Part shown: positions 24,532 through 31,815 of the stretch, one piece after another | Position numbering within the stretch: position 1 is the stretch's first letter | How the letters are laid out: every line of letters starts with the position of its first letter | Assembly (NCBI RefSeq): GCF_001679785.1 | Contig: NZ_CP016286.1 | Location: forward strand, 186,001-250,000 | Origin: Rhizobium leguminosarum | GTDB lineage: Bacteria > Pseudomonadota > Alphaproteobacteria > Rhizobiales > Rhizobiaceae | Direction: 5' to 3' | Length of the DNA: 64,000 bases | Made by a program: the position numbers and the translations under genes | Notes under the pieces: model-generated | Databases searched by the model: none | What the model was told of the DNA's origin: nothing | Seen by the model: the letters and a program-made list of their open reading frames with translations, nothing else

Positions 24532-25194
24532 GACCGCCCTTGGATCGACCTCTATCAGGTAGTTGATGAGGTTACTGGTAAGCTCCTGTGGAAGGGTCGA
24601 TATCACCGGCTTGGAGAAGAAGAGGTTAGACACAAAACAAAGCAGGCACCTGACTTCCCGATCCCTGAAATCGTCGTCAAGCGGCTGGTCCGGTGGCGTG
24701 ATGAGGGCATCATCTATCCTTGTGCTTACCCCTACCACCGGCTTGGGAAGGAGGAGCCGGGTAACGTGAAGGATGGCATGAAGGCCATTTTCGAAGATAC
24801 ATTCGGCGACAATACCGAGTCTGTAATCCATACGTTCCGACATTCAGCAGCCACTTGGCTCTGTGCTCAGAAGGACCTTCCGCTTCCGAGCATCGCCGCT
24901 TACCTGGGCATGAGCACCGAGACGCTGGTGAAGACTTATGCGAAACACCGTGAGGAAGACCTTCAGAAAATTGCCGAAGCAATCTCCGATCCGCTGAGGA
25001 AATCGACGGGGGTCCACGCGGTGAAGTTGCGTGAGACGAAGCCGAAACAGGACAAGAACACCCGACAGAAATCGACAGAAAACGACAAAATGAAAATGAA
25101 TTGGAGTGAACGAGAATCAACGCCGGTGGCTAAAAGAAAAACAAATTCAATCGGAAAGGCCGCGTAGCAAGGTGACTCGATTACTGAAGCGGAT

Positions 25195-25242
25195 CGTTCG
25201 GGACGTGGGGGTCGAGTGTTCGAATCACTCCACTCCGACCAG
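25195..25242 (+). repeat. attR: right 48-bp direct repeat
   Basis: Identical to 7403-7450. It preserves the anticodon loop to the tRNA 3' end but no acceptor 5' half, so it is not a functional tRNA. The bases after it (CTAGAAACCCC) are those expected after the original tRNA. Confidence 0.92.
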
Positions 25243-25246
25243 CTAG

Positions 25247-25271
25247 AAACCCCGCTCCGGCGGGGTTTTTC
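25247..25271 (+). terminator. Original tRNA-Pro terminator, displaced by the island
   Basis: AAACCCCG pairs with CGGGGTTT across CTCCG, followed by TTTTT: a textbook intrinsic terminator 5 bp after the partial tRNA copy. The intact tRNA at 7373 has no such hairpin, indicating that the insertion separated the two. From here to the cytochrome gene at 25562 I see nothing else. Confidence 0.85.
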
Positions 25272-25561
25272 GTTTCTGGCGCTGCTATGCCGATTTTTGC
25301 ACGGCAACGATTGATCATCTCTTGCGACCAGCTCTCCCCGTAGTGAACGAAGTTGACGATGTCTGTGCGATGGTCCGACGCCTGTTTGATGGAGACCTTT
25401 AATCCACGACAAGGTCGATGAATTGGCTCCCGGGCTGTCGCTCCACCATATCGGCGGACATACGATGCTTAGTTCGTGGGCAAAGAGGTGCCGATCGCCG
25501 TAACGCAGTGATCGCTATTTCGGCGGCCCGATTTGGTGGATCGCCGACCCCGAACTGATCG

Positions 25562-26161
25562 TCAGAGGCCGGCAAGATAGTGAGCCATGGCAGCGATGTC
25601 GTCGGCCGAAAAATTGCGCACCAAGGCCGTCATGCGGGGCATGTTCGGGCGCTTGTTATCGTGAAAGTCGGAGAGGGTTTTGATCAGGTAGTCCAGCTTC
25701 TGATTTGCGACGCGCGGAGTGTTGGCGTATCCGACGAAACCCTCCCGGTGGCACGAGGTGCACTTCTTCTCGACGTCGAGCGCTTGGAAGCGGGTAATGC
25801 TCGCTGCGTCGGCCGGCTCGCGATAGGCGGGCCAGGGCAGTGCGGAGAAGTAGGCCGCAAGCGCCTTCATGTCGTCGTCGGAAAGATTCTTCGCGATCCG
25901 GCCCATGAGGTCGTCGGCGCGCGCTCCATTGCGATATTCCTGCAAAGCTATCAGCAAAGAGGACTCGTGCTGGCCGGCGATGATCGGCGTGTTCTTAACA
26001 GTCGGCAGACCTTTCCTACCGTGACACATCTGGCAAAGCTTGGCCTTGTGGGAGATTGCCGCCGGCGGTGGCGCAGCATTGTCCTGCGCTCCAGCCGGCA
26101 GCGGACCGAGGGCCACGAGAGCGGCGATGACGAACGGAGCGAGCGCCCTGCAGCAGGGCAT
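25562..26161 (-). CDS. Diheme cytochrome c (c4/c553 type)
   Basis: A 199-residue periplasmic protein from ATG 26161 with a signal peptide (ALAPFVIAALVALGPLPAGA). Two heme c sites are present: CQMCH about 40 residues in and CTSCH about 100 residues later. Each is followed by a distal Met candidate (DDLMGRIAKNLSDDDM; PNMPRMTALVRNFSADDI) and a YxxxL-type helix. Paired domains make it cytochrome c4-like, an electron carrier to terminal oxidases. The frame is open for 70 codons further upstream but that part is low-complexity and overlaps a promoter for the divergent gene. Confidence 0.85.
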   Translation of the reverse strand: MPCCRALAPFVIAALVALGPLPAGAQDNAAPPPAAISHKAKLCQMCHGRKGLPTVKNTPIIAGQHESSLLIALQEYRNGARADDLMGRIAKNLSDDDMKALAAYFSALPWPAYREPADAASITRFQALDVEKKCTSCHREGFVGYANTPRVANQKLDYLIKTLSDFHDNKRPNMPRMTALVRNFSADDIAAMAHYLAGL

Positions 26162-26251
26162 GCGAGGCCTCCAGATCGGGGCTGTGATGCTGATCTTATC
26201 AGGAGATGCAATCATTGGCGAGCGGACCCCCGTCGCCTGGGGCCATCGAAT

Positions 26252-26276
26252 GGAACCAACCCCGGCCAGCGCCGTT
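26252..26276 (+). promoter_or_regulatory. Candidate EcfG-type promoter of the DUF3309 gene
   Basis: GGAAC at 26252-26256, a 16-bp spacer and CGTT at 26273-26276 match the full general-stress consensus. It is 78 bp before the small ORF at 26355 and points towards it. Confidence 0.5.
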
Positions 26277-26354
26277 ATACGCGAGGGAGTCCCACCATGA
26301 GCAACGCCCGTCAGGCGCAAACGAGATGGTGATGGTCCTCCCAGGAGAACGCAC

Positions 26355-26441
26355 ATGGATCTCACAACCCTTCTCATCATCGTTGTGATACTTCTTTTGC
26401 TAGGCGGCGGCGGCTGGTACGGCCGAGGGCGCTGGTATTAA
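26355..26441 (+). CDS. DUF3309-like 28-aa hydrophobic peptide
   Basis: ATG 26355 to TAA 26439-26441 encodes 28 residues with a CAGGAG ribosome site 8 bp upstream. The peptide is a single hydrophobic helix (LTTLLIIVVILLLLGGGG) followed by WYGRGRWY, the plan of DUF3309 proteins, which are very short membrane peptides of rhizobia. An EcfG-type promoter lies upstream. Function is unknown. Confidence 0.7.
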   Translation: MDLTTLLIIVVILLLLGGGGWYGRGRWY

Positions 26442-26664
26442 AAGACGGTCGGCGTGGCACGCATCACTGGGTTGACGAGCGCTCCGGCTAACTGAGCGCG
26501 GCGGGACGGCGCCATTGGCATTGGCCGCCAGTTCAGGCTACCGTCTTCTCAGTGTGTTCCGATCTTGGTTGCGCATCCTCCAAATGCGGTTCGGTTGCGG
26601 TACGGCAATGATTGGCAACGATGGGGCGGAACAGAGCGTGTTTTGGCGTCACGTTCGAACGCGA

Positions 26665-26690
26665 AAAAGCCCGGCAATGCGGGGCTTTTG
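26665..26690 (+). terminator. Intrinsic terminator-like hairpin
   Basis: AAAAGCCC and GGGGCTTTT arms enclose GGCAATGC. It lies just before the degraded third tRNA fragment. Confidence 0.6.
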
Positions 26691-26704
26691 AGATTATTGT
26701 TGTT

Positions 26705-26736
26705 GTTCGGGACGTGAATCACTCCACTCCGACCAG
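26705..26736 (+). repeat. Degenerate third copy of the tRNA-Pro att sequence
   Basis: GTTCGGGACGTG followed directly by AATCACTCCACTCCGACCAG reproduces attL/attR with 15 internal bases deleted; the next two bases (CT) also match attR's flank. This points to an earlier or tandem integration at the same tRNA, with 25243-26704 as the remaining stub. Confidence 0.7.
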
Positions 26737-26819
26737 CTGTAACCCTCGATCATCATTCCCGAAATCAGGGTTGCCAATGTTTACCGAAATTCTCAGCTGA
26801 CGAAAAATGACGGCAACGA

Positions 26820-27269
26820 TCATTCCGACCGGAACGCGGCGGGAAGATCGACAGCGACGTCAAGCGGCTGGAAATGCCGCAGGTTTTCCGTAATGACGGT
26901 GAGGTCGTAGGCGCGTGCGGTCGCCGCGATGAAGAGATCGCCAAGGCCGGGATGACGGCCTTGGCTCTCGGCTTCATCTTCCAGAGCGCCGACGATGCGC
27001 GCGACAACGGTATCCATCGGCAAGATCCGATCCCCGAAACTCTCGGTGATGACGTCCAGCCATGTCGAAAGGCGCTTTGCCCGCTCGATCCCGCCGCGAC
27101 GGTGAAGGCTCCTCATTCCCTTCTCGATCTCCGCGACTGACAGAGCCGACAGAAACAGGCTATCGGCTTCGCCCTGCTCATGAAACCATGCCCGCACCGG
27201 ATCGGACGCCGGCGCCTTGCCCGGCGCGAGCTTCGAGATGATGTTCGTGTCGAGAAGATAGGCGGTCAC
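26820..27269 (-). CDS. PIN-domain toxin (VapC/FitB type)
   Basis: A 149-residue PIN-domain ribonuclease. The acidic cluster is visible in YLLDTNIISKL (Asp), LSVAEIEKGM (Glu) and LGDLFIAATARAYDLTVITENLRHF (Asp pair). It should cleave RNA with Mg2+ when freed from its antitoxin. It overlaps the upstream antitoxin gene by 4 bp, the usual type II arrangement. Length and the ENLRHF motif place it with VapC/FitB. Located just outside the island, near the degraded att copy. Confidence 0.9.
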   Translation of the reverse strand: MTAYLLDTNIISKLAPGKAPASDPVRAWFHEQGEADSLFLSALSVAEIEKGMRSLHRRGGIERAKRLSTWLDVITESFGDRILPMDTVVARIVGALEDEAESQGRHPGLGDLFIAATARAYDLTVITENLRHFQPLDVAVDLPAAFRSE

Positions 27270-27517
27270 AGATCGATATCGCGCATTTTCGAAGGGTTCC
27301 GCTCCAGCTCGACCCCGCCGGGAAACGTCAACAGGAAATCCCCGAAATTCGGCCGTGGCTTCTTCAAAGCCCTTTTCGCCGCCTCGGCCGCTTCGACGGA
27401 CACAAGCACGGCAGCGGGCTTTCCGTGCCGCGTGATCGTCACGAATTCCCCGCTTGCCGCTTCATCGACCAGACCGGCGAAACCGGCCTTTGCCTCTGCC
27501 ACGCTGATTGTCGACAT
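27266..27517 (-). CDS. Phd/YefM-type antitoxin
   Basis: An 83-residue protein with the Phd/YefM fold signature: MSTISVAEAKAGFAGLVDEA and FVTITRHGKPAAVLVS at residues about 1-40, followed by a C-terminal toxin-binding tail (KPRPNFGDFLLTFPGG). It binds the adjacent PIN toxin and represses the pair through the perfect palindrome 20 bp upstream of its start. Pairing of a Phd-type antitoxin with a PIN toxin is common. Confidence 0.9.
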   Translation of the reverse strand: MSTISVAEAKAGFAGLVDEAASGEFVTITRHGKPAAVLVSVEAAEAAKRALKKPRPNFGDFLLTFPGGVELERNPSKMRDIDL

Positions 27518-27536
27518 TGCAGTTCTCTATTTTAAA

Positions 27537-27552
27537 TGACCATATATGGTCA
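27537..27552. promoter_or_regulatory. Perfect palindromic operator of the toxin-antitoxin pair
   Basis: TGACCATATATGGTCA is a perfect 16-bp palindrome 19 bp upstream of the antitoxin ATG (27517, minus strand), the expected binding site for the antitoxin/toxin complex. Confidence 0.7.
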
Positions 27553-27667
27553 AAATAGACATTGCGCCGACGAAATCAAGAGGAGGATTTTCCAAGGGTG
27601 CATGGGGTCGCATGAATCAAGTTCGATGCATTGCGCTTTAGAACCGGCCGAAAGCGCATCCTTCCTC

Positions 27668-27701
27668 CGGTTATAATTTTTCTGCAGGAAAGTTATAACC
27701 G
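27668..27701. repeat. Inverted repeat, unassigned
   Basis: CGGTTATAA (27668-27676) and TTATAACCG (27693-27701) form a 9-bp perfect inverted repeat in the 436-bp gap between the divergent antitoxin and folC genes. It could be an operator. No known consensus matches. Confidence 0.4.
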
Positions 27702-27854
27702 AGGCGCAGCTGGCAGGGGGGCTCGGTAAATCGGCGCCGCATGGATCAAGTTCGAGCAGATCCCGGCTTTTGAGCGGTACCTCCATCCAGGTGCCCGCAA
27801 TTTGCAGTTCACACGAGCGCCGCTCTGGATTTCAGAATCATCTATGCTAGCATC

Positions 27855-27930
27855 GACGGCCTGCGTGACTGGCGATGAAGGTGGATACCACCGGGGAGCG
27901 CAGGAGTTTGGCCGCTCGCCTGGGCATCTG
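27855..27930 (+). promoter_or_regulatory. ZTP (pfl) riboswitch
   Basis: The conserved blocks of the pfl/ZTP riboswitch occur in order: CGTGACTGGCG, then GGTGGATACCACCGGGGAGCG split by the usual loop, then CCGCTCGCCTGGGCA. It senses ZTP/ZMP, signals of low 10-formyl-tetrahydrofolate, and controls folate and purine genes. It ends about 25 bp before the folC start, so control of translation or of termination near the start is likely. Confidence 0.92.
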
Positions 27931-27953
27931 GATCATGTTTGAGAAGGTGCCCC

Positions 27954-29252
27954 ATGTCGTCCCACATCGAAAGTGAACGGCTTTCGAATTCTTTAGCCGA
28001 GCTTGATCAACTCACGAATTGGGAGCGCCGACCGCGCGGAGATATGCGGGTCGATTTGGAGCCGATGCGCGATCTCGCTCGTCGGCTTGGCGATCCCCAG
28101 AACAGCTTCCGTATCGTCCATGTGGCCGGCACCAAGGGCAAAGGCTCGACTTGTGCCCTGATCGAAGCGGGTCTTGCGCGGGCGGGGCTCTCCGTCGGGC
28201 GATATGCCTCGCCGCATGTCATGCACATGACCGAGCGGGTTAGCATTGATGGCAGTCCGGTCGGCGAGGAGCGCCTGGCGGACGCGCTCGGGGCAGCGCT
28301 GACGGCGTTCAAAGACGCAAGGCGGGAGGCGACGGACGGGCAGGGGGCGACCTGGTTCGATATCCTGACGGTCTCGGCCTTTCTGATCTTCAGGTCGGAA
28401 AGGGTAGAGTGGGCCGTTCTCGAAACCGGACTTGGAGGGAGATGGGACTCGACCAATATCGTTCAAAGCGATGTCGCGGTTATCACCAATATCGATCTTG
28501 AGCACACCGAAATCCTCGGCAAAACCCGCGCGGCCATTGCCTTCGAAAAGGCAGGAATCATAAAGCGCGGTGCGACGGTCGTCACACTCCTGTCGGAGGC
28601 GGACGAGGCGGGTGCTGTCGTATCCGCTCGGGCAGCAGAACTCGGCTGTGCCGTGCGGCGCCCCACCGTGCCGGCCGACGCAACGATTGAGCAGCGGAAT
28701 GTTGCCCTGGCGGGCGCGGTTCTGGATGAACTCGGGAAAATGGGCGTCATGACAAAGGGCGCAAGCGCGATGTCGGAGCCTCTTGGAGAACAGCTCCTCG
28801 ATCCCTCAACGATCGAAGCTGCTCGCCTGCCAGGACGGCTCGAAAAGTTCGCCGTCGACACCAGCCACGGCGATAATGCCAAGGTCAATGTGGTGCTGGA
28901 CGGCGCTCATGTCCCGTTCAACCTTGCTGCGGTTCTCAGTGACCTTTCACAAGAAGAAAAATACCGCGCTCCCTGCATTGCCGTCATGTCAATCGCGGAA
29001 GACAAGGACGCGGCAGGCTTGCTGTCGACGATGACGCTGCATGATATGTCGATCATCTTCACCACCGTGGGCGCCAGATCGCGTTCGCCGGAACAGCTGA
29101 AGACGATTGCCGACACCCTTGGGCTGCTGAGCATCGTCATGCTCGACCCGCTCGAAGCCTATCAAGAAGCACTGGCAGGTGCCACGGAATCGGGCGCATG
29201 GGTTCTCGTGACAGGATCGCTCTATCTCGTCGGCATCATCCGCGCGGCATGA
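27954..29252 (+). CDS. folC: Folylpolyglutamate synthase / dihydrofolate synthase-like
   Basis: A 432-residue Mur-ligase-family enzyme from ATG 27954. The P-loop HVAGTKGKGSTCALIEAGL (about residues 56-74), the SPHVMHMTERVSIDG block and GLGGRWDSTNIV are diagnostic of FolC; DLEHTEILGKT supplies metal-binding residues. It adds glutamate to folates using ATP. A ZTP riboswitch immediately upstream fits that role. The central and C-terminal parts are somewhat divergent, so it may be a second FolC paralogue in the genome. A TTG start at 27939 is less likely. Confidence 0.88.
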   Translation: MSSHIESERLSNSLAELDQLTNWERRPRGDMRVDLEPMRDLARRLGDPQNSFRIVHVAGTKGKGSTCALIEAGLARAGLSVGRYASPHVMHMTERVSIDGSPVGEERLADALGAALTAFKDARREATDGQGATWFDILTVSAFLIFRSERVEWAVLETGLGGRWDSTNIVQSDVAVITNIDLEHTEILGKTRAAIAFEKAGIIKRGATVVTLLSEADEAGAVVSARAAELGCAVRRPTVPADATIEQRNVALAGAVLDELGKMGVMTKGASAMSEPLGEQLLDPSTIEAARLPGRLEKFAVDTSHGDNAKVNVVLDGAHVPFNLAAVLSDLSQEEKYRAPCIAVMSIAEDKDAAGLLSTMTLHDMSIIFTTVGARSRSPEQLKTIADTLGLLSIVMLDPLEAYQEALAGATESGAWVLVTGSLYLVGIIRAA

Positions 29253-29337
29253 GCGGGTGTGCACTCATGCCCCATAAAGACTGACCCATCCGACCTGGAG
29301 TTATACATGTATGTCCGGCGAAAATGACGGTTGGTCT

Positions 29338-29829
29338 CTATCCCAACTTGAAGATTGTCGAAAATTTCCGGAGTGCATCGAATGTGTTGACGCAGGGTAC
29401 TCCGAATACTTGGCAGACATTTGGTATGGGAACTCGACGCTTCGAATGTGGTTCGATCACTTCGTGAGTGATGATTGTGGCACCAATGGTTATAGCCTTC
29501 GCTATCAGCCATGGATCGGCTTTTGCCAGAAACTTTTCGATTGCTGCATCCTTATATCCGCCACCGGCAACGGCATCCACAACAGCTGCAAAGTTCCCCT
29601 GAGTCGCCGCGTCATCAACAGGCAGAAACCATGCCGCATCACGACGTTCTTTGGCCCACGCAGCGAGATCATCCTTCCCTTCAAACAATTCGTCTCGCAC
29701 GTTCACGATGGTGCCAACGTCTGTCCCGCAGACATTGTCCATCCACTCCCAAAAACCTGGGCATATATCGAACGCATAATACCGATTCTTCGCCTCGATA
29801 AAGATGTTTGAATCGAGGAGCAGCTTCAT
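29338..29829 (-). CDS. DUF4411 PIN-like toxin candidate
   Basis: A 163-residue protein whose ATG shares a base with the TGA of the upstream gene. It begins KLLLDSNIFIEAKNRYYAFD with the PIN-type first Asp. VRDELFEGKDDLAAW and DPWLIAKAITIGATIITHE supply the other acidic positions. DUF4411 proteins are PIN-like and habitually paired with ImmA/IrrE-type partners, here encoded directly upstream. A toxin role is the accepted prediction; no experiment is implied. Confidence 0.85.
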   Translation of the reverse strand: MKLLLDSNIFIEAKNRYYAFDICPGFWEWMDNVCGTDVGTIVNVRDELFEGKDDLAAWAKERRDAAWFLPVDDAATQGNFAAVVDAVAGGGYKDAAIEKFLAKADPWLIAKAITIGATIITHEVIEPHSKRRVPIPNVCQVFGVPCVNTFDALRKFSTIFKLG

Positions 29830-30989
29830 CAAGCGGCCTGTCTGCGCGAGTGAAATTTCATGATTGAGCCTGGCTGCGTGTTCAGCAGAGCTGCGGCTTG
29901 CCGGAGCAGGAGGCGCCCGGAAACAGCTTCATTTACAACCGAGTTCGTAAACCGGCCACCATTCCGGACAGGAAGCGTTTTGTAGAAATCGCCGCCACTA
30001 CCATTGTCCTCTTCCCATTTTTTGCTTTCGATCGCGTAATACCGTTTATAATCATCTTCAGAAATAAGCCCCAAGTCGTAAGCCCTGCGGGCGATAACGA
30101 TGCGACTTACCTTGAAGCGCCTGGTATTCAGGTCAATGTTCGACCCGGCTGGGATCTTTTCGACCCAGCGAGCTTTGAATTGATCAGTCGGGACGAGGAA
30201 TTCAGCCGCGATCTGATTACATTTCCGCTCAAGGGCGCGATGGGTCCCGTAATCGGAATCTCCGATCTGCACATTGGAAACGCCGCTCTCACCAAGCCAA
30301 ATATGGGCAAGCTCGTGAGCCAATGTAAAAATCTGAGCTGCTTTCGCATCCGCGCCATTTATGAATATCAAAGGTATGACTTTGTCGCTGATCGCAAAAC
30401 CGCGGAACTGCGAAACGGACAACCCACGCGACGTGTTGCTACCTACAACACCGTTGCGCATGACCCAGATTCCGGCGTCCTCCGACTTTTTCATGAGTAG
30501 CGTGAGGTATGCCTCCCAGTTGGCGACTGCCCTCAGATCGAGGCCCTCGTCGCGGAAGAGGACGCGCTTCATGTCATCTGCCACGTTTCTCGAATCGGCC
30601 GTCAGGTCAAAGCTGCTGACAAATGGCAGTTCGTCTCCGTCGATCTCCATACAGAAATCTCTGTACCAATCCCGCTTGAACATAACGTCCTTCAGCAGGT
30701 CGCGGAAATTGTGGTCGAGTTTGGTTGCAAGATCCCCGCCGACCGTTCGAAGATCCGGGATGGGTAAATCCTCTGGGGGCGGCTTTTTGAGGTAGAGAAA
30801 CCCAAATGGAATATGGAGACACTTTGCCAATTTTTGAGCTTGTGCAAACGACGGTTGATCAGTGCCGTCAAACCAACTGATGACGCGGTCGAGGTCGACC
30901 TTCAGTTTCTGGCTCAGTGTTTCGGCGTTCATGTCGGCGCGATCAGCGGCCCACACAATCATATCCGAGTTGATCAGCGCCTTGGTCAT
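29829..30989 (-). CDS. XRE-like HTH / ImmA-IrrE family metallopeptidase (antitoxin candidate)
   Basis: A 386-residue protein from ATG 30989. Residues about 18-70 form a Cro/XRE-like helix-turn-helix (MNAETLSQKLKVDLDRVISW). Near the middle, TLAHELAHIWLGESG contains the HExxH zinc site of the ImmA/IrrE (COG2856) family, with a downstream Glu in CNQIAAEFLVP. Fused HTH plus peptidase proteins of this type accompany DUF4411 toxins. The protease may destroy or neutralise a regulator under stress. Coupled to the toxin by TGATG. Confidence 0.88.
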   Translation of the reverse strand: MTKALINSDMIVWAADRADMNAETLSQKLKVDLDRVISWFDGTDQPSFAQAQKLAKCLHIPFGFLYLKKPPPEDLPIPDLRTVGGDLATKLDHNFRDLLKDVMFKRDWYRDFCMEIDGDELPFVSSFDLTADSRNVADDMKRVLFRDEGLDLRAVANWEAYLTLLMKKSEDAGIWVMRNGVVGSNTSRGLSVSQFRGFAISDKVIPLIFINGADAKAAQIFTLAHELAHIWLGESGVSNVQIGDSDYGTHRALERKCNQIAAEFLVPTDQFKARWVEKIPAGSNIDLNTRRFKVSRIVIARRAYDLGLISEDDYKRYYAIESKKWEEDNGSGGDFYKTLPVRNGGRFTNSVVNEAVSGRLLLRQAAALLNTQPGSIMKFHSRRQAA

Positions 30990-31255
30990 AATGGTTTCAG
31001 CAGTTGAGTCCCCACGGGGAGAGATTGCACACAGAAAGAAGTTAACGAAAACCCCCAGGCTCGCTCGGGTATATGAAATAAACATCTGCACAACACAATT
31101 TGTTTCAAATTCTGGCGATGTGTTAGAGAAACCCGCCGACCTTCTTCCCGCATGCCGTGTTGTCTGGTGTGCTAGATCAGCGCCAGTGACACACGCCCGG
31201 CGGCGATGGCGATACGTCTTTTCCAGCGTTTCCGACTCATCTCGTCATCTCAACC
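30990..31255. other. Intergenic region, no gene seen
   Basis: Between the divergent ImmA/IrrE-type and DUF982 genes. Frames here are short and lack ribosome sites. It must hold the promoter for the toxin-antitoxin operon; no clear palindromic operator was found by eye. Confidence 0.5.
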
Positions 31256-31280
31256 GGAACGAGTCCCCAAGTGATTCGTT
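31256..31280 (+). promoter_or_regulatory. Candidate EcfG-type promoter of the DUF982 gene
   Basis: GGAAC at 31256-31260, 16 bp, then CGTT at 31277-31280: a full consensus match 32 bp before the DUF982 start. Confidence 0.55.
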
Positions 31281-31311
31281 GAGTCGCGTGTCCAGCGTGA
31301 GGGGCTGCATC

Positions 31312-31551
31312 ATGAGCAAGCGACGAAGCTTCAAACCGGTGAAAATCACCATCAATGGGAAGACCAGAACCGTCTACAATGTCGTGCAGGCGGGCAACAC
31401 TTTGCTGAATGACTGGCCCGAGCAGACGCCGGCGGCCAAGGTGGCCGAACGGCTTGTGCTTGATGTGTTCAATGATGCCGCCGGGCCCGAGCAGGTGCGC
31501 CGCGCATTCATCACCGCGGCGAAGGCGAGCGACATCAAGTTCAGCTCCTGA
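31312..31551 (+). CDS. DUF982 family protein
   Basis: A 79-residue protein from ATG 31312 with GAGGGG upstream. It matches the DUF982 plan: a strand pair (VKITINGKTRTVYNVVQAGN), then LLNDWPEQTPAAKVAERLVLDVF, then EQVRRAFITAAKASDI. DUF982 proteins are small, multicopy and largely limited to Rhizobiales; their function is unknown. The promoter in front suggests general-stress induction. Confidence 0.85.
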   Translation: MSKRRSFKPVKITINGKTRTVYNVVQAGNTLLNDWPEQTPAAKVAERLVLDVFNDAAGPEQVRRAFITAAKASDIKFSS

Positions 31552-31577
31552 CCGGCGGTGTCGGCAAAAGCCATGGC

Positions 31578-31802
31578 TCACTTCCATGATACCTGTTCCT
31601 GGTTTCGCAGATCCCGGGTTTTGAACTGCGTCTCCATCCAGGCGGCCGATACGATCGCCGCGAGGAAGCCGAAGGTGAGGCAGGCGATGGCCTGGGTTCG
31701 CCACGAGACGAAGGTGACCGGCGCCGGGGTGACGGGCTTTTTCGCGCATTCGCCGGGCGGGCAGGCGCAGCCGGAAAAGGCCTTGATGACGCAATCGCTC
31801 AT
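31578..31802 (-). CDS. Small membrane protein with Cys-rich N-terminus
   Basis: A 74-residue protein. CVIKAFSGCACPPGECAKKP contains four cysteines, followed by one transmembrane helix (TQAIACLTFGFLAAIVSAAW). It is the last gene of a leftward cluster controlled from the operator region at 32350-32399. The product is unknown but recurs in rhizobial prophage-like regions by my recollection. The start overlaps the stop of an alternative upstream frame by ATGA. Confidence 0.55.
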   Translation of the reverse strand: MSDCVIKAFSGCACPPGECAKKPVTPAPVTFVSWRTQAIACLTFGFLAAIVSAAWMETQFKTRDLRNQEQVSWK

Positions 31803-31815
31803 GCTGCACCGCCTT

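Larger units (their letters stand above)
20212..25167 (+). pseudogene. Island tyrosine integrase, split by two insertion sequences
   Basis: Three exact pieces, 20212-20851, 22332-22637 and 24539-25167, join in one frame of 525 codons including the stop when both IS and one copy of each target duplication are removed. The joins restore ASRRYLEELSAAV and GDRPWIDLYQ. Piece 1 holds the arm and SAM-like core-binding part. Piece 2 has the first catalytic Arg in AITTGSRKDKI. Piece 3 has HTFRHSAATW, the second Arg, and the Tyr in LVKTYAKH. It ends 27 bp before attR. As it stands it cannot make a functional recombinase. Confidence 0.9.
7451..25242 (+). mobile_element. tRNA-Pro integrated genomic island (~17.8 kb)
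   Basis: The island is bounded by perfect 48-bp repeats and carries its own excisionase-like gene and integrase next to attR. Cargo includes a Rep_3-type replication initiator with repeat-rich origin and a large operon of zinc-ribbon paralogues. No relaxase, type IV secretion or phage structural genes are visible, so it resembles an integrated small plasmid or satellite mobilisable element. The integrase is interrupted twice by insertion sequences, so self-excision should be lost unless supplied in trans. Confidence 0.85.
26442..26819. other. Gap holding a terminator and a degraded att copy
   Basis: Between the 28-aa gene and the VapC-type toxin gene there is no convincing coding sequence. 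It contains the hairpin at 26665-26689 and the tRNA-derived remnant at 26705-26736, listed separately. Confidence 0.6.

Noticed and set aside
27550..27786. Minus-strand frame in the gap between antitoxin and folC
   Set aside because: No ribosome site, contains the inverted repeat at 27668-27701, and the product has no recognisable pattern.
29428..29453. GGAAC-N17-GTT match
   Set aside because: It lies inside the DUF4411 coding sequence on the wrong strand with no gene behind it; a chance match that illustrates the background rate.
29311..29811. Plus-strand frame over the DUF4411 gene
   Set aside because: Antisense to a gene with clear PIN-like motifs and translational coupling.
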